Translations under genes and position numbers: made by a program
Part shown: one piece after another, positions 55,863 to 64,000 of the stretch
Numbering within the stretch: position 1 is the first letter of the stretch
Layout of the letters: each line of letters opens with the position of its first letter
Notes under the pieces: model-generated
Told to the model about the DNA's origin: nothing
Database searches by the model: none
Seen by the model: only the letters and a program-made list of their open reading frames with translations
Assembly: GCA_046160485.1 (NCBI GenBank)
Contig: JBJXGV010000010.1
Span: 1-64,000, forward strand
Length of the DNA: 64,000 bases
Direction of reading: 5' to 3'
Source of the DNA: JBJXGV01 sp046160485
Lineage (GTDB): Bacteria > Orphanbacterota > Orphanbacteria > JBJXGV01

Positions 55863-58133
55863 TCAACGCGGAGGCGCCGCCGCTCCCGCGCGCGCCGCGC
55901 CGCCATCGGCGCCGGGCGCCATGGTCCGCGGCGCCGCCATCCCGACGACGTCGGCCGCGAATGCCCACTGATCCGCGCGCTCCTCGATGAACTTCGTTGT
56001 CGGCTTCCCGCTGCCGTGCCCCGCCGACGTGTCGATGCGAATGAGCACCGGCCGATCGGCGCCCTGCGCAGCCTGTAGCGCGGCCGCGTACTTGAACGAG
56101 TGCCCCGGCACGACGCGATCGTCGTGATCGCCCGTCGTCACGAGTGTCGCCGGGTACGCCGCGCCTTTCTTGAGATTGTGGTACGGCGAGTAGGCGTAGA
56201 GCGTCTTGAATCCATCGGGTGTTTCGGGCGAACCGTAGTCGGATGTCCACGCCCAGCCGATCGTGAACTTCGTGAAGCGCAGCATGTCCATCACGCCGAC
56301 CGTCGGGAGCGCCGCCGCGAACAGGTCAGGCCGCTGGTTCACCACCGCGCCCACGAGCAGCCCACCGTTCGATCGCCCGTGCAACACGAGTTTCTCCTTC
56401 GACGTGTAGCCGGAGTCGATCAAGTACTCCGCCGCGGCGATGCAGTCGTCGAAAACGTTTTGCTTGTCGTGCAGCCTGCCGCCGTCGTGCCACGCCTCGC
56501 CGTACTCGCTGCCGCCTCGCAGATTCGCCACGGCGTAGACGCCGCCCATCTCGAGCCAGACGAGGTGCTCGACGTTGAACGCGGGCGTCATCGCCACGTT
56601 GAATCCGCCGTAGCCGAAAAGCATCGTCGGGTTCGATCCGTCGAGTGGCGCGCCCTTCTTCATCGTGATGAACATCGGCACACGCGTGCCGTCCTTGCTC
56701 GAATAGAACACCTGCCGCGTCTCGTAGGCGCTCGCATCGAAATCGATCGCCGGCTTGCGGAAGACTTCGCTCGTCCCCGTCGCGAAGTCATAGCGAAATA
56801 CCGTCGTCGGGTAGAGGTACGACGTGAAGCTGTAGAACGTCTCCATGTGGCCGCGCTTTCCGGTGAAGCCGCTCGTGGCGCCGAGCGCGGGGAGCGCGAT
56901 GTCGCGCTCGTGCACGCCCGCCACGCTGAAGATGCTCACCCGGCTATACGCATCGTGCAGGTAGCGCGCAACGAATCGCTCGCCGACGAGCGAGACGCCT
57001 TGAAGCGTGTCGTCGGATTGCGCAATGAGCGTCTTCCAGTTCGCCGGCGCAGGCGCCGCGATGTCGATCGCGACGAGCCGCCCGCGCGGTGCGTCGCGGT
57101 CGGTATGAAAATAAAACGTCGTGCCGTCGTTTCCGACGAAGTTGTACGACGCGTCCGCCGCGTCGAGCAGCCGATTCACCGGCCCGTTGAGCTTCGGCTC
57201 GTCCGCGTCGATGAGATCGACTACGTGAATGCGATTCTTCGTCTCCGAGCCTTCCGAGATATCGATGACCACGTAGCGCCCGTCGTCCGTCGCGGTCGCG
57301 GCCATGCCCCACGAGGGCTGATCAGGCCGCGCGTAGACTTTCAGATCCGCGGATTGGTCATTGCCGAGGTAGTGGTAGTACACCGTGTGGCCGCGATTCT
57401 CGGCCGTCAGTTCGTTTCCCTTCGGCTCGGGATAGCGGCTGTAGAAGAATCCCTTTTTGTCGTGCGTCCACGCCGCGCCCGAAAACTTGATGTGCCGCAG
57501 ACGATCGGGCAGGTCGCGGCCCGTCGCCACGTCGCGCACGAAGAACTCCTGCCAATCGGAACCGGCGACCGCCTTGCCGTACACCGCGAGCGAGACATCC
57601 GCCGAAAACTCGAGCGCCGTCAGCGCCGCCGCGCCATCCGCCGAGAACGTATTGGGGTCGATGAAAACCGACTGCTCGCCCGTCGCCGCGTGTTGCTTGT
57701 AGACCACCGCCTGATTCTGAAGACCGTCGTTCTTCTTGTAGAAGTACCAATCCCCTTTTCGCGTAGGCGTCTCGTAGCGCTCGTAGTTCCAGAGCGCCGT
57801 CATGCGCGCGCGAATCGCGTCGCGCTGCGGGATCGCGGCGAGGTGGGCGAAGGTCACCTCGTTCTGCGCCTTCACCCACGCAGCCGTCTCCGGCGCGTCG
57901 GCGTCCTCGAGCCAGCGGTACGGGTCGGCGACCGCGACGCCGTGATAGTCGTCGACGACGTCGACGATTCGCGAAGCGGGGTAACGCGGCGCGGCGACGA
58001 CCGTCGCGTCGACCGCCCACGCCGAAGCCGACGCGAAACACCCCGCGACGGCGAGCGCGAACGCCGCCGCGAAGGCCGGCGCGTTGCGCCTAGAACGAAC
58101 CAAGCGAGCGAAGTGCTTCGAGCGATTCCGCAT
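55863..58133 (-). CDS. Prolyl oligopeptidase (S9A), exported
   Basis: A 756-residue serine peptidase that cleaves short peptides after proline. The N-terminal seven-bladed beta-propeller begins with YHGVAVADPYRWLEDADAPE. The hydrolase domain has GGVYAVANLRGGSEYGEAWH. The nucleophile Ser is in HGRSNGGLLVG (~589), Asp in GDHDDRVVPGHS (~670) and His in DTSAGHGSGKP (~706). The N-terminal hydrophobic segment AAAFALAVAGCF contains a lipobox-like VAGC, so it may be a lipoprotein. GGGAGG lies six bases before the ATG. Single gene, separated by a divergent spacer from the DUF72 gene. Confidence 0.95.
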   Translation of the reverse strand: MRNRSKHFARLVRSRRNAPAFAAAFALAVAGCFASASAWAVDATVVAAPRYPASRIVDVVDDYHGVAVADPYRWLEDADAPETAAWVKAQNEVTFAHLAAIPQRDAIRARMTALWNYERYETPTRKGDWYFYKKNDGLQNQAVVYKQHAATGEQSVFIDPNTFSADGAAALTALEFSADVSLAVYGKAVAGSDWQEFFVRDVATGRDLPDRLRHIKFSGAAWTHDKKGFFYSRYPEPKGNELTAENRGHTVYYHYLGNDQSADLKVYARPDQPSWGMAATATDDGRYVVIDISEGSETKNRIHVVDLIDADEPKLNGPVNRLLDAADASYNFVGNDGTTFYFHTDRDAPRGRLVAIDIAAPAPANWKTLIAQSDDTLQGVSLVGERFVARYLHDAYSRVSIFSVAGVHERDIALPALGATSGFTGKRGHMETFYSFTSYLYPTTVFRYDFATGTSEVFRKPAIDFDASAYETRQVFYSSKDGTRVPMFITMKKGAPLDGSNPTMLFGYGGFNVAMTPAFNVEHLVWLEMGGVYAVANLRGGSEYGEAWHDGGRLHDKQNVFDDCIAAAEYLIDSGYTSKEKLVLHGRSNGGLLVGAVVNQRPDLFAAALPTVGVMDMLRFTKFTIGWAWTSDYGSPETPDGFKTLYAYSPYHNLKKGAAYPATLVTTGDHDDRVVPGHSFKYAAALQAAQGADRPVLIRIDTSAGHGSGKPTTKFIEERADQWAFAADVVGMAAPRTMAPGADGGAARAGAAAPPR

Positions 58134-58240
58134 GGGATTCCTCCCGGGGATTAGACACGAGGGTGCGATGAAGCCAGATGCCGCGATCGACGCGCGAGCC
58201 TAGCACGCAGTGTGTGAAGTGTCACGCGCGCGCGGGCTCG

Positions 58241-58249
58241 TGATAGATT
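58241..58249 (+). promoter_or_regulatory. Extended -10 promoter box for the DUF72 gene
   Basis: TGATAGATT ends 6 bases before the ATG at 58256, predicting a leaderless transcript. Confidence 0.5.
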
Positions 58250-58255
58250 TCCCGC

Positions 58256-59134
58256 ATGCTCGAAATCGATTCGTCGCGCGCGCCCGCCAACCTGCTCCTC
58301 GGGACGTCGTCGTTCTCGAGCGCGGACTGGCGCGGCGCGTTCTATCCCGAGGGCACCAAGCCTGCGGACTTCCTGACGCACTACGCGGCGCAGCTTCGCA
58401 CGGTCGAGATCGACGCAACGTGGCACGCGATGCCGGCACGCCGAACATTCGAGGAGTGGGCGCGAAAAACTCCCAACGCGTTCGTCTTCGCGCTGAAGGT
58501 CCCCAAGACGATCACGCACGAGAAGTACCTCGAGGGCTGCGAAGACGAATGGGCGCGTTTCCTCGATGCGAGCGATGCGCTCGGCGCGAAACGCGGGCCG
58601 CTCATCTTTCAGTTTCCGTACGTGGCGAAGGGGAAGGACGCGGAGGAGTACGCGACGGGGCGCGACTTCGTGCGGCGCCTCGAGGCCTTTCTGCCGCTCG
58701 TGCCGCGCGAAGTCGCCGCCGCGGTCGAAGTCCGAAACGAAAAGTGGCTCACTAAGCCTCTTCTTGATTGCTTGCGCGCGCACGCCGTTGCGCTCGTGCT
58801 CGTCGACTACTACACGATGCCCGCTCCGGCGCGGCTCTTCGCGCCATCCGCGCCCGACCCCGTCACCGCGCCGTTCTGCGTCGTGCGGTTTCTCGGCCAT
58901 CATCGCGACATGGATGCGCTCGTCGCGCGCCTTCGCGCCGAGAAAGGGAAGACGCGCGAGTGGGACGAACTCGTCGTCGACCGCAGCCGCGAAACGCGCG
59001 CGTGGATTCCCGCAATCCAGCGATTGCTCGAACGCAACCTGAAGGTCTTCGCGTACTTCAACAATCACTACGCCGGCTTCGCGCCCGGATCGATCGACCT
59101 CTTCCTGAGGCTCTGGCGCGAAGAAATCCGATAG
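58256..59134 (+). CDS. DUF72-domain protein
   Basis: A 292-residue cytosolic protein of the DUF72 (YecE-like) family with a TIM-barrel-like fold. Visible signatures are LLLGTSSFSSADWRGAFYPE at the N-terminus, TVEIDATWHAMPARRTFEEW, AFVFALKVPKTITHEKYL, and the C-terminal VFAYFNNHYAGFAPGSIDLF. The activity of the family is unknown. The start has an extended -10 box directly upstream. It is followed by the M16 peptidase gene with its own ribosome site 143 bases on. Confidence 0.94.
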   Translation: MLEIDSSRAPANLLLGTSSFSSADWRGAFYPEGTKPADFLTHYAAQLRTVEIDATWHAMPARRTFEEWARKTPNAFVFALKVPKTITHEKYLEGCEDEWARFLDASDALGAKRGPLIFQFPYVAKGKDAEEYATGRDFVRRLEAFLPLVPREVAAAVEVRNEKWLTKPLLDCLRAHAVALVLVDYYTMPAPARLFAPSAPDPVTAPFCVVRFLGHHRDMDALVARLRAEKGKTREWDELVVDRSRETRAWIPAIQRLLERNLKVFAYFNNHYAGFAPGSIDLFLRLWREEIR

Positions 59135-59277
59135 ACCGGCCGCGCGGCTCCATGATGTAATGCGCATCAGGAGGGTTACTCTGCGGAGCGTCCGTTCCCC
59201 CGGGCCCGCCGCGACACACACCCACGCACGCCCTTCGCGCCGTCGCTCACGAACCCCTGCTTTCAAGGAGACCCGCA

Positions 59278-62037
59278 ATGAAACGCATCCTGCTCGCGTT
59301 CGCTGGACTCGCTGCGGCCATCGTCATGACGGCCACGCCGGTCTTGGCCGACGCACTGCCCAAGCTCGAATACGAAAAGTTCGAGCTCCCCAACGGGCTC
59401 GACGTCATTCTCTACCGTGATGTCTCGTCGCCGATCGTCGCGGTCAACGTCTGGTACCGCGTCGGCTCGCACTACGAGAAGCCGGGTCGCACCGGGTTCG
59501 CGCACCTCTTCGAGCACATGATGTTTCAAGGCTCGCAGCATCACGACCGCGACTACTTCGAACCGCTCGAGAAAGTCGGCGCGTTCGTGAACGGCTCGAC
59601 GACCGAGGATCGCACCAACTACCTCGAGGATGTTCCGCCCAACTACTTGGAACTCGCGCTCTGGCTCGAAGCGGATCGCATGGGCTTTCTGCTTCCCGCG
59701 ATGACGCAAGAGAAGCTCGACAATCAGCGCGACGTCGTGAAGAACGAGCGCCGCCAGGGACTCGACAACCAGCCGTACGCGAAGGCCGACGAAATCATTC
59801 GCACGATGCTCTACCCGTCGGATCACCCCTACTCGTGGGAAGTCATCGGCAGCATGGAGGATCTCTCGGCCGCATCGCTCGAAGACGTGGCGGAGTTTTT
59901 CAAGATGTACTACACGCCGAACAACGCGTCGCTTTGCATCGCCGGCAACTTCGATCCGGCGCAGGCGAAGGCGCTCGTGACGAAGTATTTCGCGCCGCTT
60001 CCGCCGGGACCGTCGGTGACGCGCGCGACGACCTGGGTGCCGAAACTCGACGGCATCAAGCGCGGCATGACCGAGGACGACGTGAATCTCCCGCGCCTCT
60101 ACATGTCGTGGCATAGCGCGGGTGTATACCAGCCAGGAGACGCGGAGATGGATCTTGTCGCAAGCGTCCTGGCGGGCGGGAAGACGTCGCGGCTCTACAA
60201 GACGCTCGTGTACGACCAGCAGATCGCGCAGGACGTCGTGGCGTTTCAATCGTCGGCGGAACTGGGAAGCACGTTCCAGATTCAAGCGACGGCGCGCGAA
60301 GGCCACACGCTCGAGGAGATCGAGAAGGCGATCGACGCGGAGTTGGCGAAATTTCTCGCGAAGGGCGCGTCGTCATCGGAGCTCGCGAACGCGAAGACGG
60401 TCTTCGAGGCGCGCTTCGTTCGCCGAATGGAAGAGCCCGGCGGATTCGGCGGGCTTTCCGACCAGATGAACGGCTACAACACGATGCTCGGCTCGCCGGA
60501 CATGTTCCAGTGGGACCTCGATCGCTACATGCAAGTCACCCCCGCGAGGCTCTTGGAGGAGGCGCGTGCGACGCTCGCGCTCGATCGCCGCGTCATCTTC
60601 CGCGTCATGCCGCGCGGTGCGCTCTCGGCCGCGGAGGACGAGCCGCTCGCGCGCGCGAATCTCCCGCAGCCCGGCCCGGATCTGCGCTTCACGCCGCCGT
60701 CGATCGAGCGCGCGAAGCTCGGCAATGGCCTCGAGCTTTACGTCGTGCGCAAGAACTCGCTTCCTCTCGTTCAGGCGAACCTCATGATCAAGAGCGGTTG
60801 GGCGTCGGATCCCGCGGACAAGCCGGGCGCGGCGGCGCTCACGGCGGCTCTCCTCGACGAAGGGACGCAGAAGCTCGCGGCGCTCGAGATCTCCGAGACC
60901 GCGAAGTCGCTCGGCGCGAACCTCGGCACGGGAAGCGAGTACGACGGCTCCTCCGTGACGCTCAATGTGATCAAGCGCAACATCGCGCCCGCGATGAATC
61001 TCATGCGCGAGATCGCGCTGCGCCCCACGTTCCCCGCCAGCGAAGTCGAGCGGCAGCGGCAGATTTACCTCGGCCGCATCACGCAGGAAGAGAAGCAGCC
61101 GTTCGTGTCGGCGTTCAAGACGTTCCAGCGCGAGCTTTTCGGCAAAGACCATCCGTATGGGCAGCCGTTCACGGGCTCCGGTACGGCGGCGTCGATCTCG
61201 GCGATCACGCGCGACGACCTGCTCGCGTTCTATCGCGCGCACTACTACCCGAACAACGCCGCGCTCATCATCACGGGCGACGTCACGATGGACGAGGCGA
61301 TCGAGCTCGCTGAGAAAACGTTCGGCTCCTGGGAGCCGGGCGAGGTCGCAAAGCACGACGTGCCGACGCCGCCGGCGCTGAAGGAGACGCGCATCTGCAT
61401 CGTCGACAAGCCCGGCGCCGCGCAGAGCACGATTACCGTCGGACACCTGGGACTCCGCCGCGGCGATCCGGCGTTCGACACGTTCGACGTGATGAACAAC
61501 ACGCTCGGTGGTCAGTTCGGCAGCCGGCTCAACATGAACCTGCGCGAAGACAAGGGCTACTCGTACGGAACGTTCGCGCTCGCGCTCGGCCTTCGCGGAG
61601 TCGGCCCGTACGTCGTGTTCGCGCCGGTGCAGACGCAAAGCACGAAGGAAGCGATCTCCGAAATCGTGAAGGAGATTCGCGACATCACGCAGTCGCGCCC
61701 CGCCACGGACGAAGAAGTGGCGAACAGCAAGAGCAACCTCGTGCAGAGCTTCCCGCAGAAGTTTACGAGCGCGGCCGGCATCGCCAACGAGGTCGAGTCG
61801 ATCGTGATGTACGACCTGCCGGAGACGGAGTGGAAGGACTACGTCGCGCGCATCAACGCAATCAGCGGCCAGTCAGCGACGAAGGTGGCGAAGGACTTCC
61901 TCCGCCCCGACGCGCTCTTGATCGTCGTCGTCGGAGATCGCGAAAAGATCGAGGCGGGCATTCGCGAGCTTGGGCTCGGCGACGTCGAGGTCGTCACGGT
62001 CGCCAGCCGGGAGAACGATAGCCCATCCGCCCACTAG
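59278..62037 (+). CDS. Exported M16-family zinc metallopeptidase
   Basis: A 919-residue protease with a signal peptide (AFAGLAAAIVMTATPVLA) and two M16 halves. The first holds the inverted zinc motif HxxEH in GFAHLFEHMMFQ (~76-80), with the third ligand Glu expected some 75 residues later near KNERRQGLDN. The second half (from ~480, LELYVVRKNSLPLVQANLMI) lacks HxxEH, as is usual for pseudo-M16 halves, but has the R-Y-type segment DKGYSYGTFALALGL. Such enzymes cleave peptides in the periplasm. AAGGAG lies before the ATG. The short following gap leads to the transporter gene. Confidence 0.95.
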   Translation: MKRILLAFAGLAAAIVMTATPVLADALPKLEYEKFELPNGLDVILYRDVSSPIVAVNVWYRVGSHYEKPGRTGFAHLFEHMMFQGSQHHDRDYFEPLEKVGAFVNGSTTEDRTNYLEDVPPNYLELALWLEADRMGFLLPAMTQEKLDNQRDVVKNERRQGLDNQPYAKADEIIRTMLYPSDHPYSWEVIGSMEDLSAASLEDVAEFFKMYYTPNNASLCIAGNFDPAQAKALVTKYFAPLPPGPSVTRATTWVPKLDGIKRGMTEDDVNLPRLYMSWHSAGVYQPGDAEMDLVASVLAGGKTSRLYKTLVYDQQIAQDVVAFQSSAELGSTFQIQATAREGHTLEEIEKAIDAELAKFLAKGASSSELANAKTVFEARFVRRMEEPGGFGGLSDQMNGYNTMLGSPDMFQWDLDRYMQVTPARLLEEARATLALDRRVIFRVMPRGALSAAEDEPLARANLPQPGPDLRFTPPSIERAKLGNGLELYVVRKNSLPLVQANLMIKSGWASDPADKPGAAALTAALLDEGTQKLAALEISETAKSLGANLGTGSEYDGSSVTLNVIKRNIAPAMNLMREIALRPTFPASEVERQRQIYLGRITQEEKQPFVSAFKTFQRELFGKDHPYGQPFTGSGTAASISAITRDDLLAFYRAHYYPNNAALIITGDVTMDEAIELAEKTFGSWEPGEVAKHDVPTPPALKETRICIVDKPGAAQSTITVGHLGLRRGDPAFDTFDVMNNTLGGQFGSRLNMNLREDKGYSYGTFALALGLRGVGPYVVFAPVQTQSTKEAISEIVKEIRDITQSRPATDEEVANSKSNLVQSFPQKFTSAAGIANEVESIVMYDLPETEWKDYVARINAISGQSATKVAKDFLRPDALLIVVVGDREKIEAGIRELGLGDVEVVTVASRENDSPSAH

Positions 62038-62081
62038 CGCCGAACGGCCCGCGCACGCGGTGCGAGGGGGGACTTTGGGAA

Positions 62082-63524
62082 CTGACGGCGGACGTCAGCG
62101 AGTCTCCCCTCCACAACGCGGATCTTGCGCCGACGCGCATCGCGCACCGCACGTGGGGCACGTACAACATCGCGTCGTTGTGGGTCGGGATGAGCGTTTG
62201 CATCCCGACCTACATGCTTGCGAGCGGGCTCATGAGCGGCGGCATGAGCTGGCGCCAAGCGATCTTCACGATCTTCCTCGGCAATCTCATCGTTCTGTTT
62301 CCGATGATTCTCAACGCGCACGCAGGCACGAAGTACGGCGTGCCGTTTCCGGTGCTCGCGCGCGCGTCGTTCGGCCCGATCGGATCGAACGTGCCGGCGC
62401 TCATGCGCGCGGTCGTCGCGTGCGGCTGGTTCGGCATCCAAACGTGGATCGGCGGCGCGGCGATTCACTCCATGCTTTCGATCTTGTTTCCCGCGTGGAA
62501 GGAATTCGGCGCCGGACCGAGCGTTGCGTTCGCGTTCTTCTGGCTTCTCAATATCTACATCTGCGTGAAAGGGCCCGAGTCGATCAAGTGGCTCGAGTCG
62601 TTGTCGGCGCCGTTTCTCATCGCGGTCGGGCTCGCGCTTCTCTGGTGGGCGGTCGCGGCGGTCGGCGGCTTCGGCCCGATCCTCGCGCAGCCGAGCCGCT
62701 TCACGACAAGCGGTGAGTTCTTCAAGTTCTTCGTGCCGTCGCTGACGGGAATGGTCGGCTACTGGGCGACACTCGCGCTCAACATCCCCGACTTCACACG
62801 CTTCGCGAAGAGCCAGCGCGACCAGATGCTCGGCCAGGCGATCGGGCTGCCGTTCACGATGACGCTCTACGCGTTCATCGGCGTCGCCGTCACCTCCGCG
62901 ACCGTCGTGCTCTTCGGCGAGGCGATCTGGGATCCGGTTGTGCTTCTGAGCCGCTTCACGAATCCCGTCGTCGCGATCATCTCGCTCTTGTCGCTGTTGA
63001 TCGCGACGCTCACGACGAACATCGCCGCGAACGTGGTGTCGCCCGCGAACGACTTCGCGAACCTGATGCCGCGGCGCATTAACTTCGCACGCGGCGCGAT
63101 CATCACCGGCGTCATCGGCGTTGCGATGATGCCGTGGAAGCTTCTTTCCGATTTCGGCACGTACATCTTCGGCTGGCTGATCGGCTACTCGGGATTTCTC
63201 GGCACGATCGCGGGCGTGATGATCGCCGACTACTTCGTGATTCGCGGCCGGAATCTCGAACTCTACGATCTCTACGTGATGGACGGCGCGTACCGCTACC
63301 GCAATGGCGTGAATCCGCGCGCGCTCGCCGCGCTCGCCGGCGGCATCGTTGTCGCGTTCATCGGCCTGGTCGTTCCGCCGCTGCGATTCCTCTTCGACTA
63401 TGCGTGGTTCATCGGCTTCGCGGTCGCGTTCGTGCTGACGCTCGTCCTCATGTGGCCCGAGCGTGCGCGGCTGCGCGCAGCCCGCGCGACCGCCGCGGCC
63501 GCAAGCGGAGCGCGCGCCGGGTGA
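62082..63524 (+). CDS. NCS1-family nucleobase/cation symporter, with probable CTG start
   Basis: About 480 residues with twelve membrane helices. Typical NCS1 segments are HNADLAPTRIAHRTWGTYNI, LWVGMSVCIPTYMLASGLMS and GTKYGVPFPVLARASFGPIG. The frame has no ATG, GTG or TTG between the stop at 62019 and the TTG at 62178, yet conserved family residues start well before 62178. The codon in the right place is CTG at 62082, with AGGGGGG nine bases upstream, so I take it as the start. Substrates of the family are uracil, cytosine, purines, allantoin, hydantoins or thiamine. The end overlaps the next gene (GTGA). Confidence 0.88.
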   Translation: MTADVSESPLHNADLAPTRIAHRTWGTYNIASLWVGMSVCIPTYMLASGLMSGGMSWRQAIFTIFLGNLIVLFPMILNAHAGTKYGVPFPVLARASFGPIGSNVPALMRAVVACGWFGIQTWIGGAAIHSMLSILFPAWKEFGAGPSVAFAFFWLLNIYICVKGPESIKWLESLSAPFLIAVGLALLWWAVAAVGGFGPILAQPSRFTTSGEFFKFFVPSLTGMVGYWATLALNIPDFTRFAKSQRDQMLGQAIGLPFTMTLYAFIGVAVTSATVVLFGEAIWDPVVLLSRFTNPVVAIISLLSLLIATLTTNIAANVVSPANDFANLMPRRINFARGAIITGVIGVAMMPWKLLSDFGTYIFGWLIGYSGFLGTIAGVMIADYFVIRGRNLELYDLYVMDGAYRYRNGVNPRALAALAGGIVVAFIGLVVPPLRFLFDYAWFIGFAVAFVLTLVLMWPERARLRAARATAAAASGARAG

Positions 63525-64000
63525 ACCTCGGCGGCCGGAGCGCGGAGCGCGCGCTTCTACTTCTTCCCATCGCGTTGGCGGTGGCGACGTGGTTCGGGTT
63601 TCTCGCCGACCGCGCGCCCGGTACCCCCGCGGCCCGCGACGGATTCCCGCTCGATGATGCGTGGATTCATTTCGTCTACGCGCGCAGTCTCGTCGACGAG
63701 GGCGGCTTCAACTACAACGCCGGCGTGCCGGAAACGGGGATGACGAGCCCGTTGTGGGTCGTACTCGCGGCGGGAGCGCACGCGGTCGTGGGTGAGCGGC
63801 CGCGCGCGCACGACGCGAGCGGGCGCGCGGGCTCGGCGGTCGAGACCGCACCATCAGCGCACACGCGCGACGCTGCGCTCGCGCGCAACCCGGCGTGGCG
63901 CGTCGTCATCGGCGCGAAGATTCTCTCGCTCCTCTGCGGGCTCGCGGGCGTCGTCGTGCTCTACGCGCTGGCGCGCGCGCTCGGCGAAGGCCGTGCGGTC
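63521..64000 (+). CDS. GT-C-like membrane glycosyltransferase, N-terminal part (cut by window edge)
   Basis: 160 codons are visible before the right edge; no stop is reached. It starts at GTG 63521, overlapping the transporter stop (GTGA). The first helix is ALLLLPIALAVATWFGFLA, and the loop holds FPLDDAWIHFVYARSLVDEG and NAGVPETGMTSPLWVVLAAG. The DD pair and the S-P-L-W segment are hallmarks of PMT-like GT-C enzymes. A second helix region is seen near the window end (ILSLLCGLAGVVVLYALARA). It may belong to surface-glycan or glycoprotein assembly, like the genes at 6570, 8089 and 48585. Confidence 0.82.
   Translation, partial: MNLGGRSAERALLLLPIALAVATWFGFLADRAPGTPAARDGFPLDDAWIHFVYARSLVDEGGFNYNAGVPETGMTSPLWVVLAAGAHAVVGERPRAHDASGRAGSAVETAPSAHTRDAALARNPAWRVVIGAKILSLLCGLAGVVVLYALARALGEGRAV

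Noticed and set aside
56100..58154. A 684-codon open frame on the plus strand across the prolyl oligopeptidase gene
   Set aside because: It is antisense to a gene with all catalytic motifs; its translation is Arg-rich without domains, typical of shadow frames in GC-rich DNA.

Overview
The window is GC-rich (roughly two thirds G+C), has no rRNA or tRNA that I could recognise, and reads as chromosome from an uncultured-type Gram-negative bacterium of the wider FCB / Eisenbacteria-like group. Three things point there. Secreted proteins carry FlgD-like C-terminal sandwich domains (VCBS protein 846-2831, deiminase 4661-6496). Two unrelated secreted proteins end in the same tail, WGxIKGxxR. Outer-membrane beta-barrel, choice-of-anchor L, DUF4394 and alginate-export type proteins are also present. 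The placement is inference. Many genes have a TANNNT -10 box only 6-11 bases before the start codon, so leaderless transcription looks common.

Region by region. 1-6.5 kb (minus strand): two copies of a VCBS/FG-GAP protein gene, a PP2C phosphatase, TerC, and a secreted peptidylarginine-deiminase-like enzyme. A segment of the phosphatase-VCBS pair is duplicated and decayed, leaving a chimeric pseudogene that joins the 5' end of a PPK2 polyphosphate kinase gene to the 3' end of the phosphatase gene. 6.5-10.6 kb: two convergent, tail-overlapping membrane proteins of GT-C type, one with a TPR tail. 10.6-23.7 kb: three ECF sigma / anti-sigma modules (FecR type, a vWA-fusion type, RskA type) with cell-envelope genes between them (beta-helix lipoprotein, alginate-export porin, two DUF4394 proteins).

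23.8-34.7 kb is the accessory centre: a one-strand array of SNF2 helicase, Schlafen/AlbA_2 ATP-binding protein, an unknown cytosolic protein translationally coupled to a four-helix membrane protein, a beta-class (type III Mod-like) DNA methyltransferase, a DUF4258/DUF2283 pair, and a type III Res-like helicase-nuclease. I read it as an expanded restriction-modification or anti-phage system. The unknown pair and the target-recognition part of the methyltransferase are visibly less GC-rich than the rest, as if exchanged as a cassette, and three tandem hyper-palindromes sit just after the methyltransferase.

34.8-48.5 kb is mostly housekeeping and transport: thioredoxin-like protein, an ABC exporter with an adjacent hydrolase, an EamA transporter, a very large GreA-domain fusion, a HerA-like ATPase, a nucleotidyltransferase pair, ispG and a 55-residue zinc-ribbon protein. 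48.6-64 kb: GT-C/TPR protein, an SppA protease with an extra beta-rich N-terminal domain, a choice-of-anchor L protein, an outer-membrane beta-barrel protein, a double-ACT protein with a decayed partial copy nearby, prolyl oligopeptidase, DUF72, an M16 peptidase, an NCS1 transporter that seems to start at CTG, and a truncated GT-C protein at the right edge.
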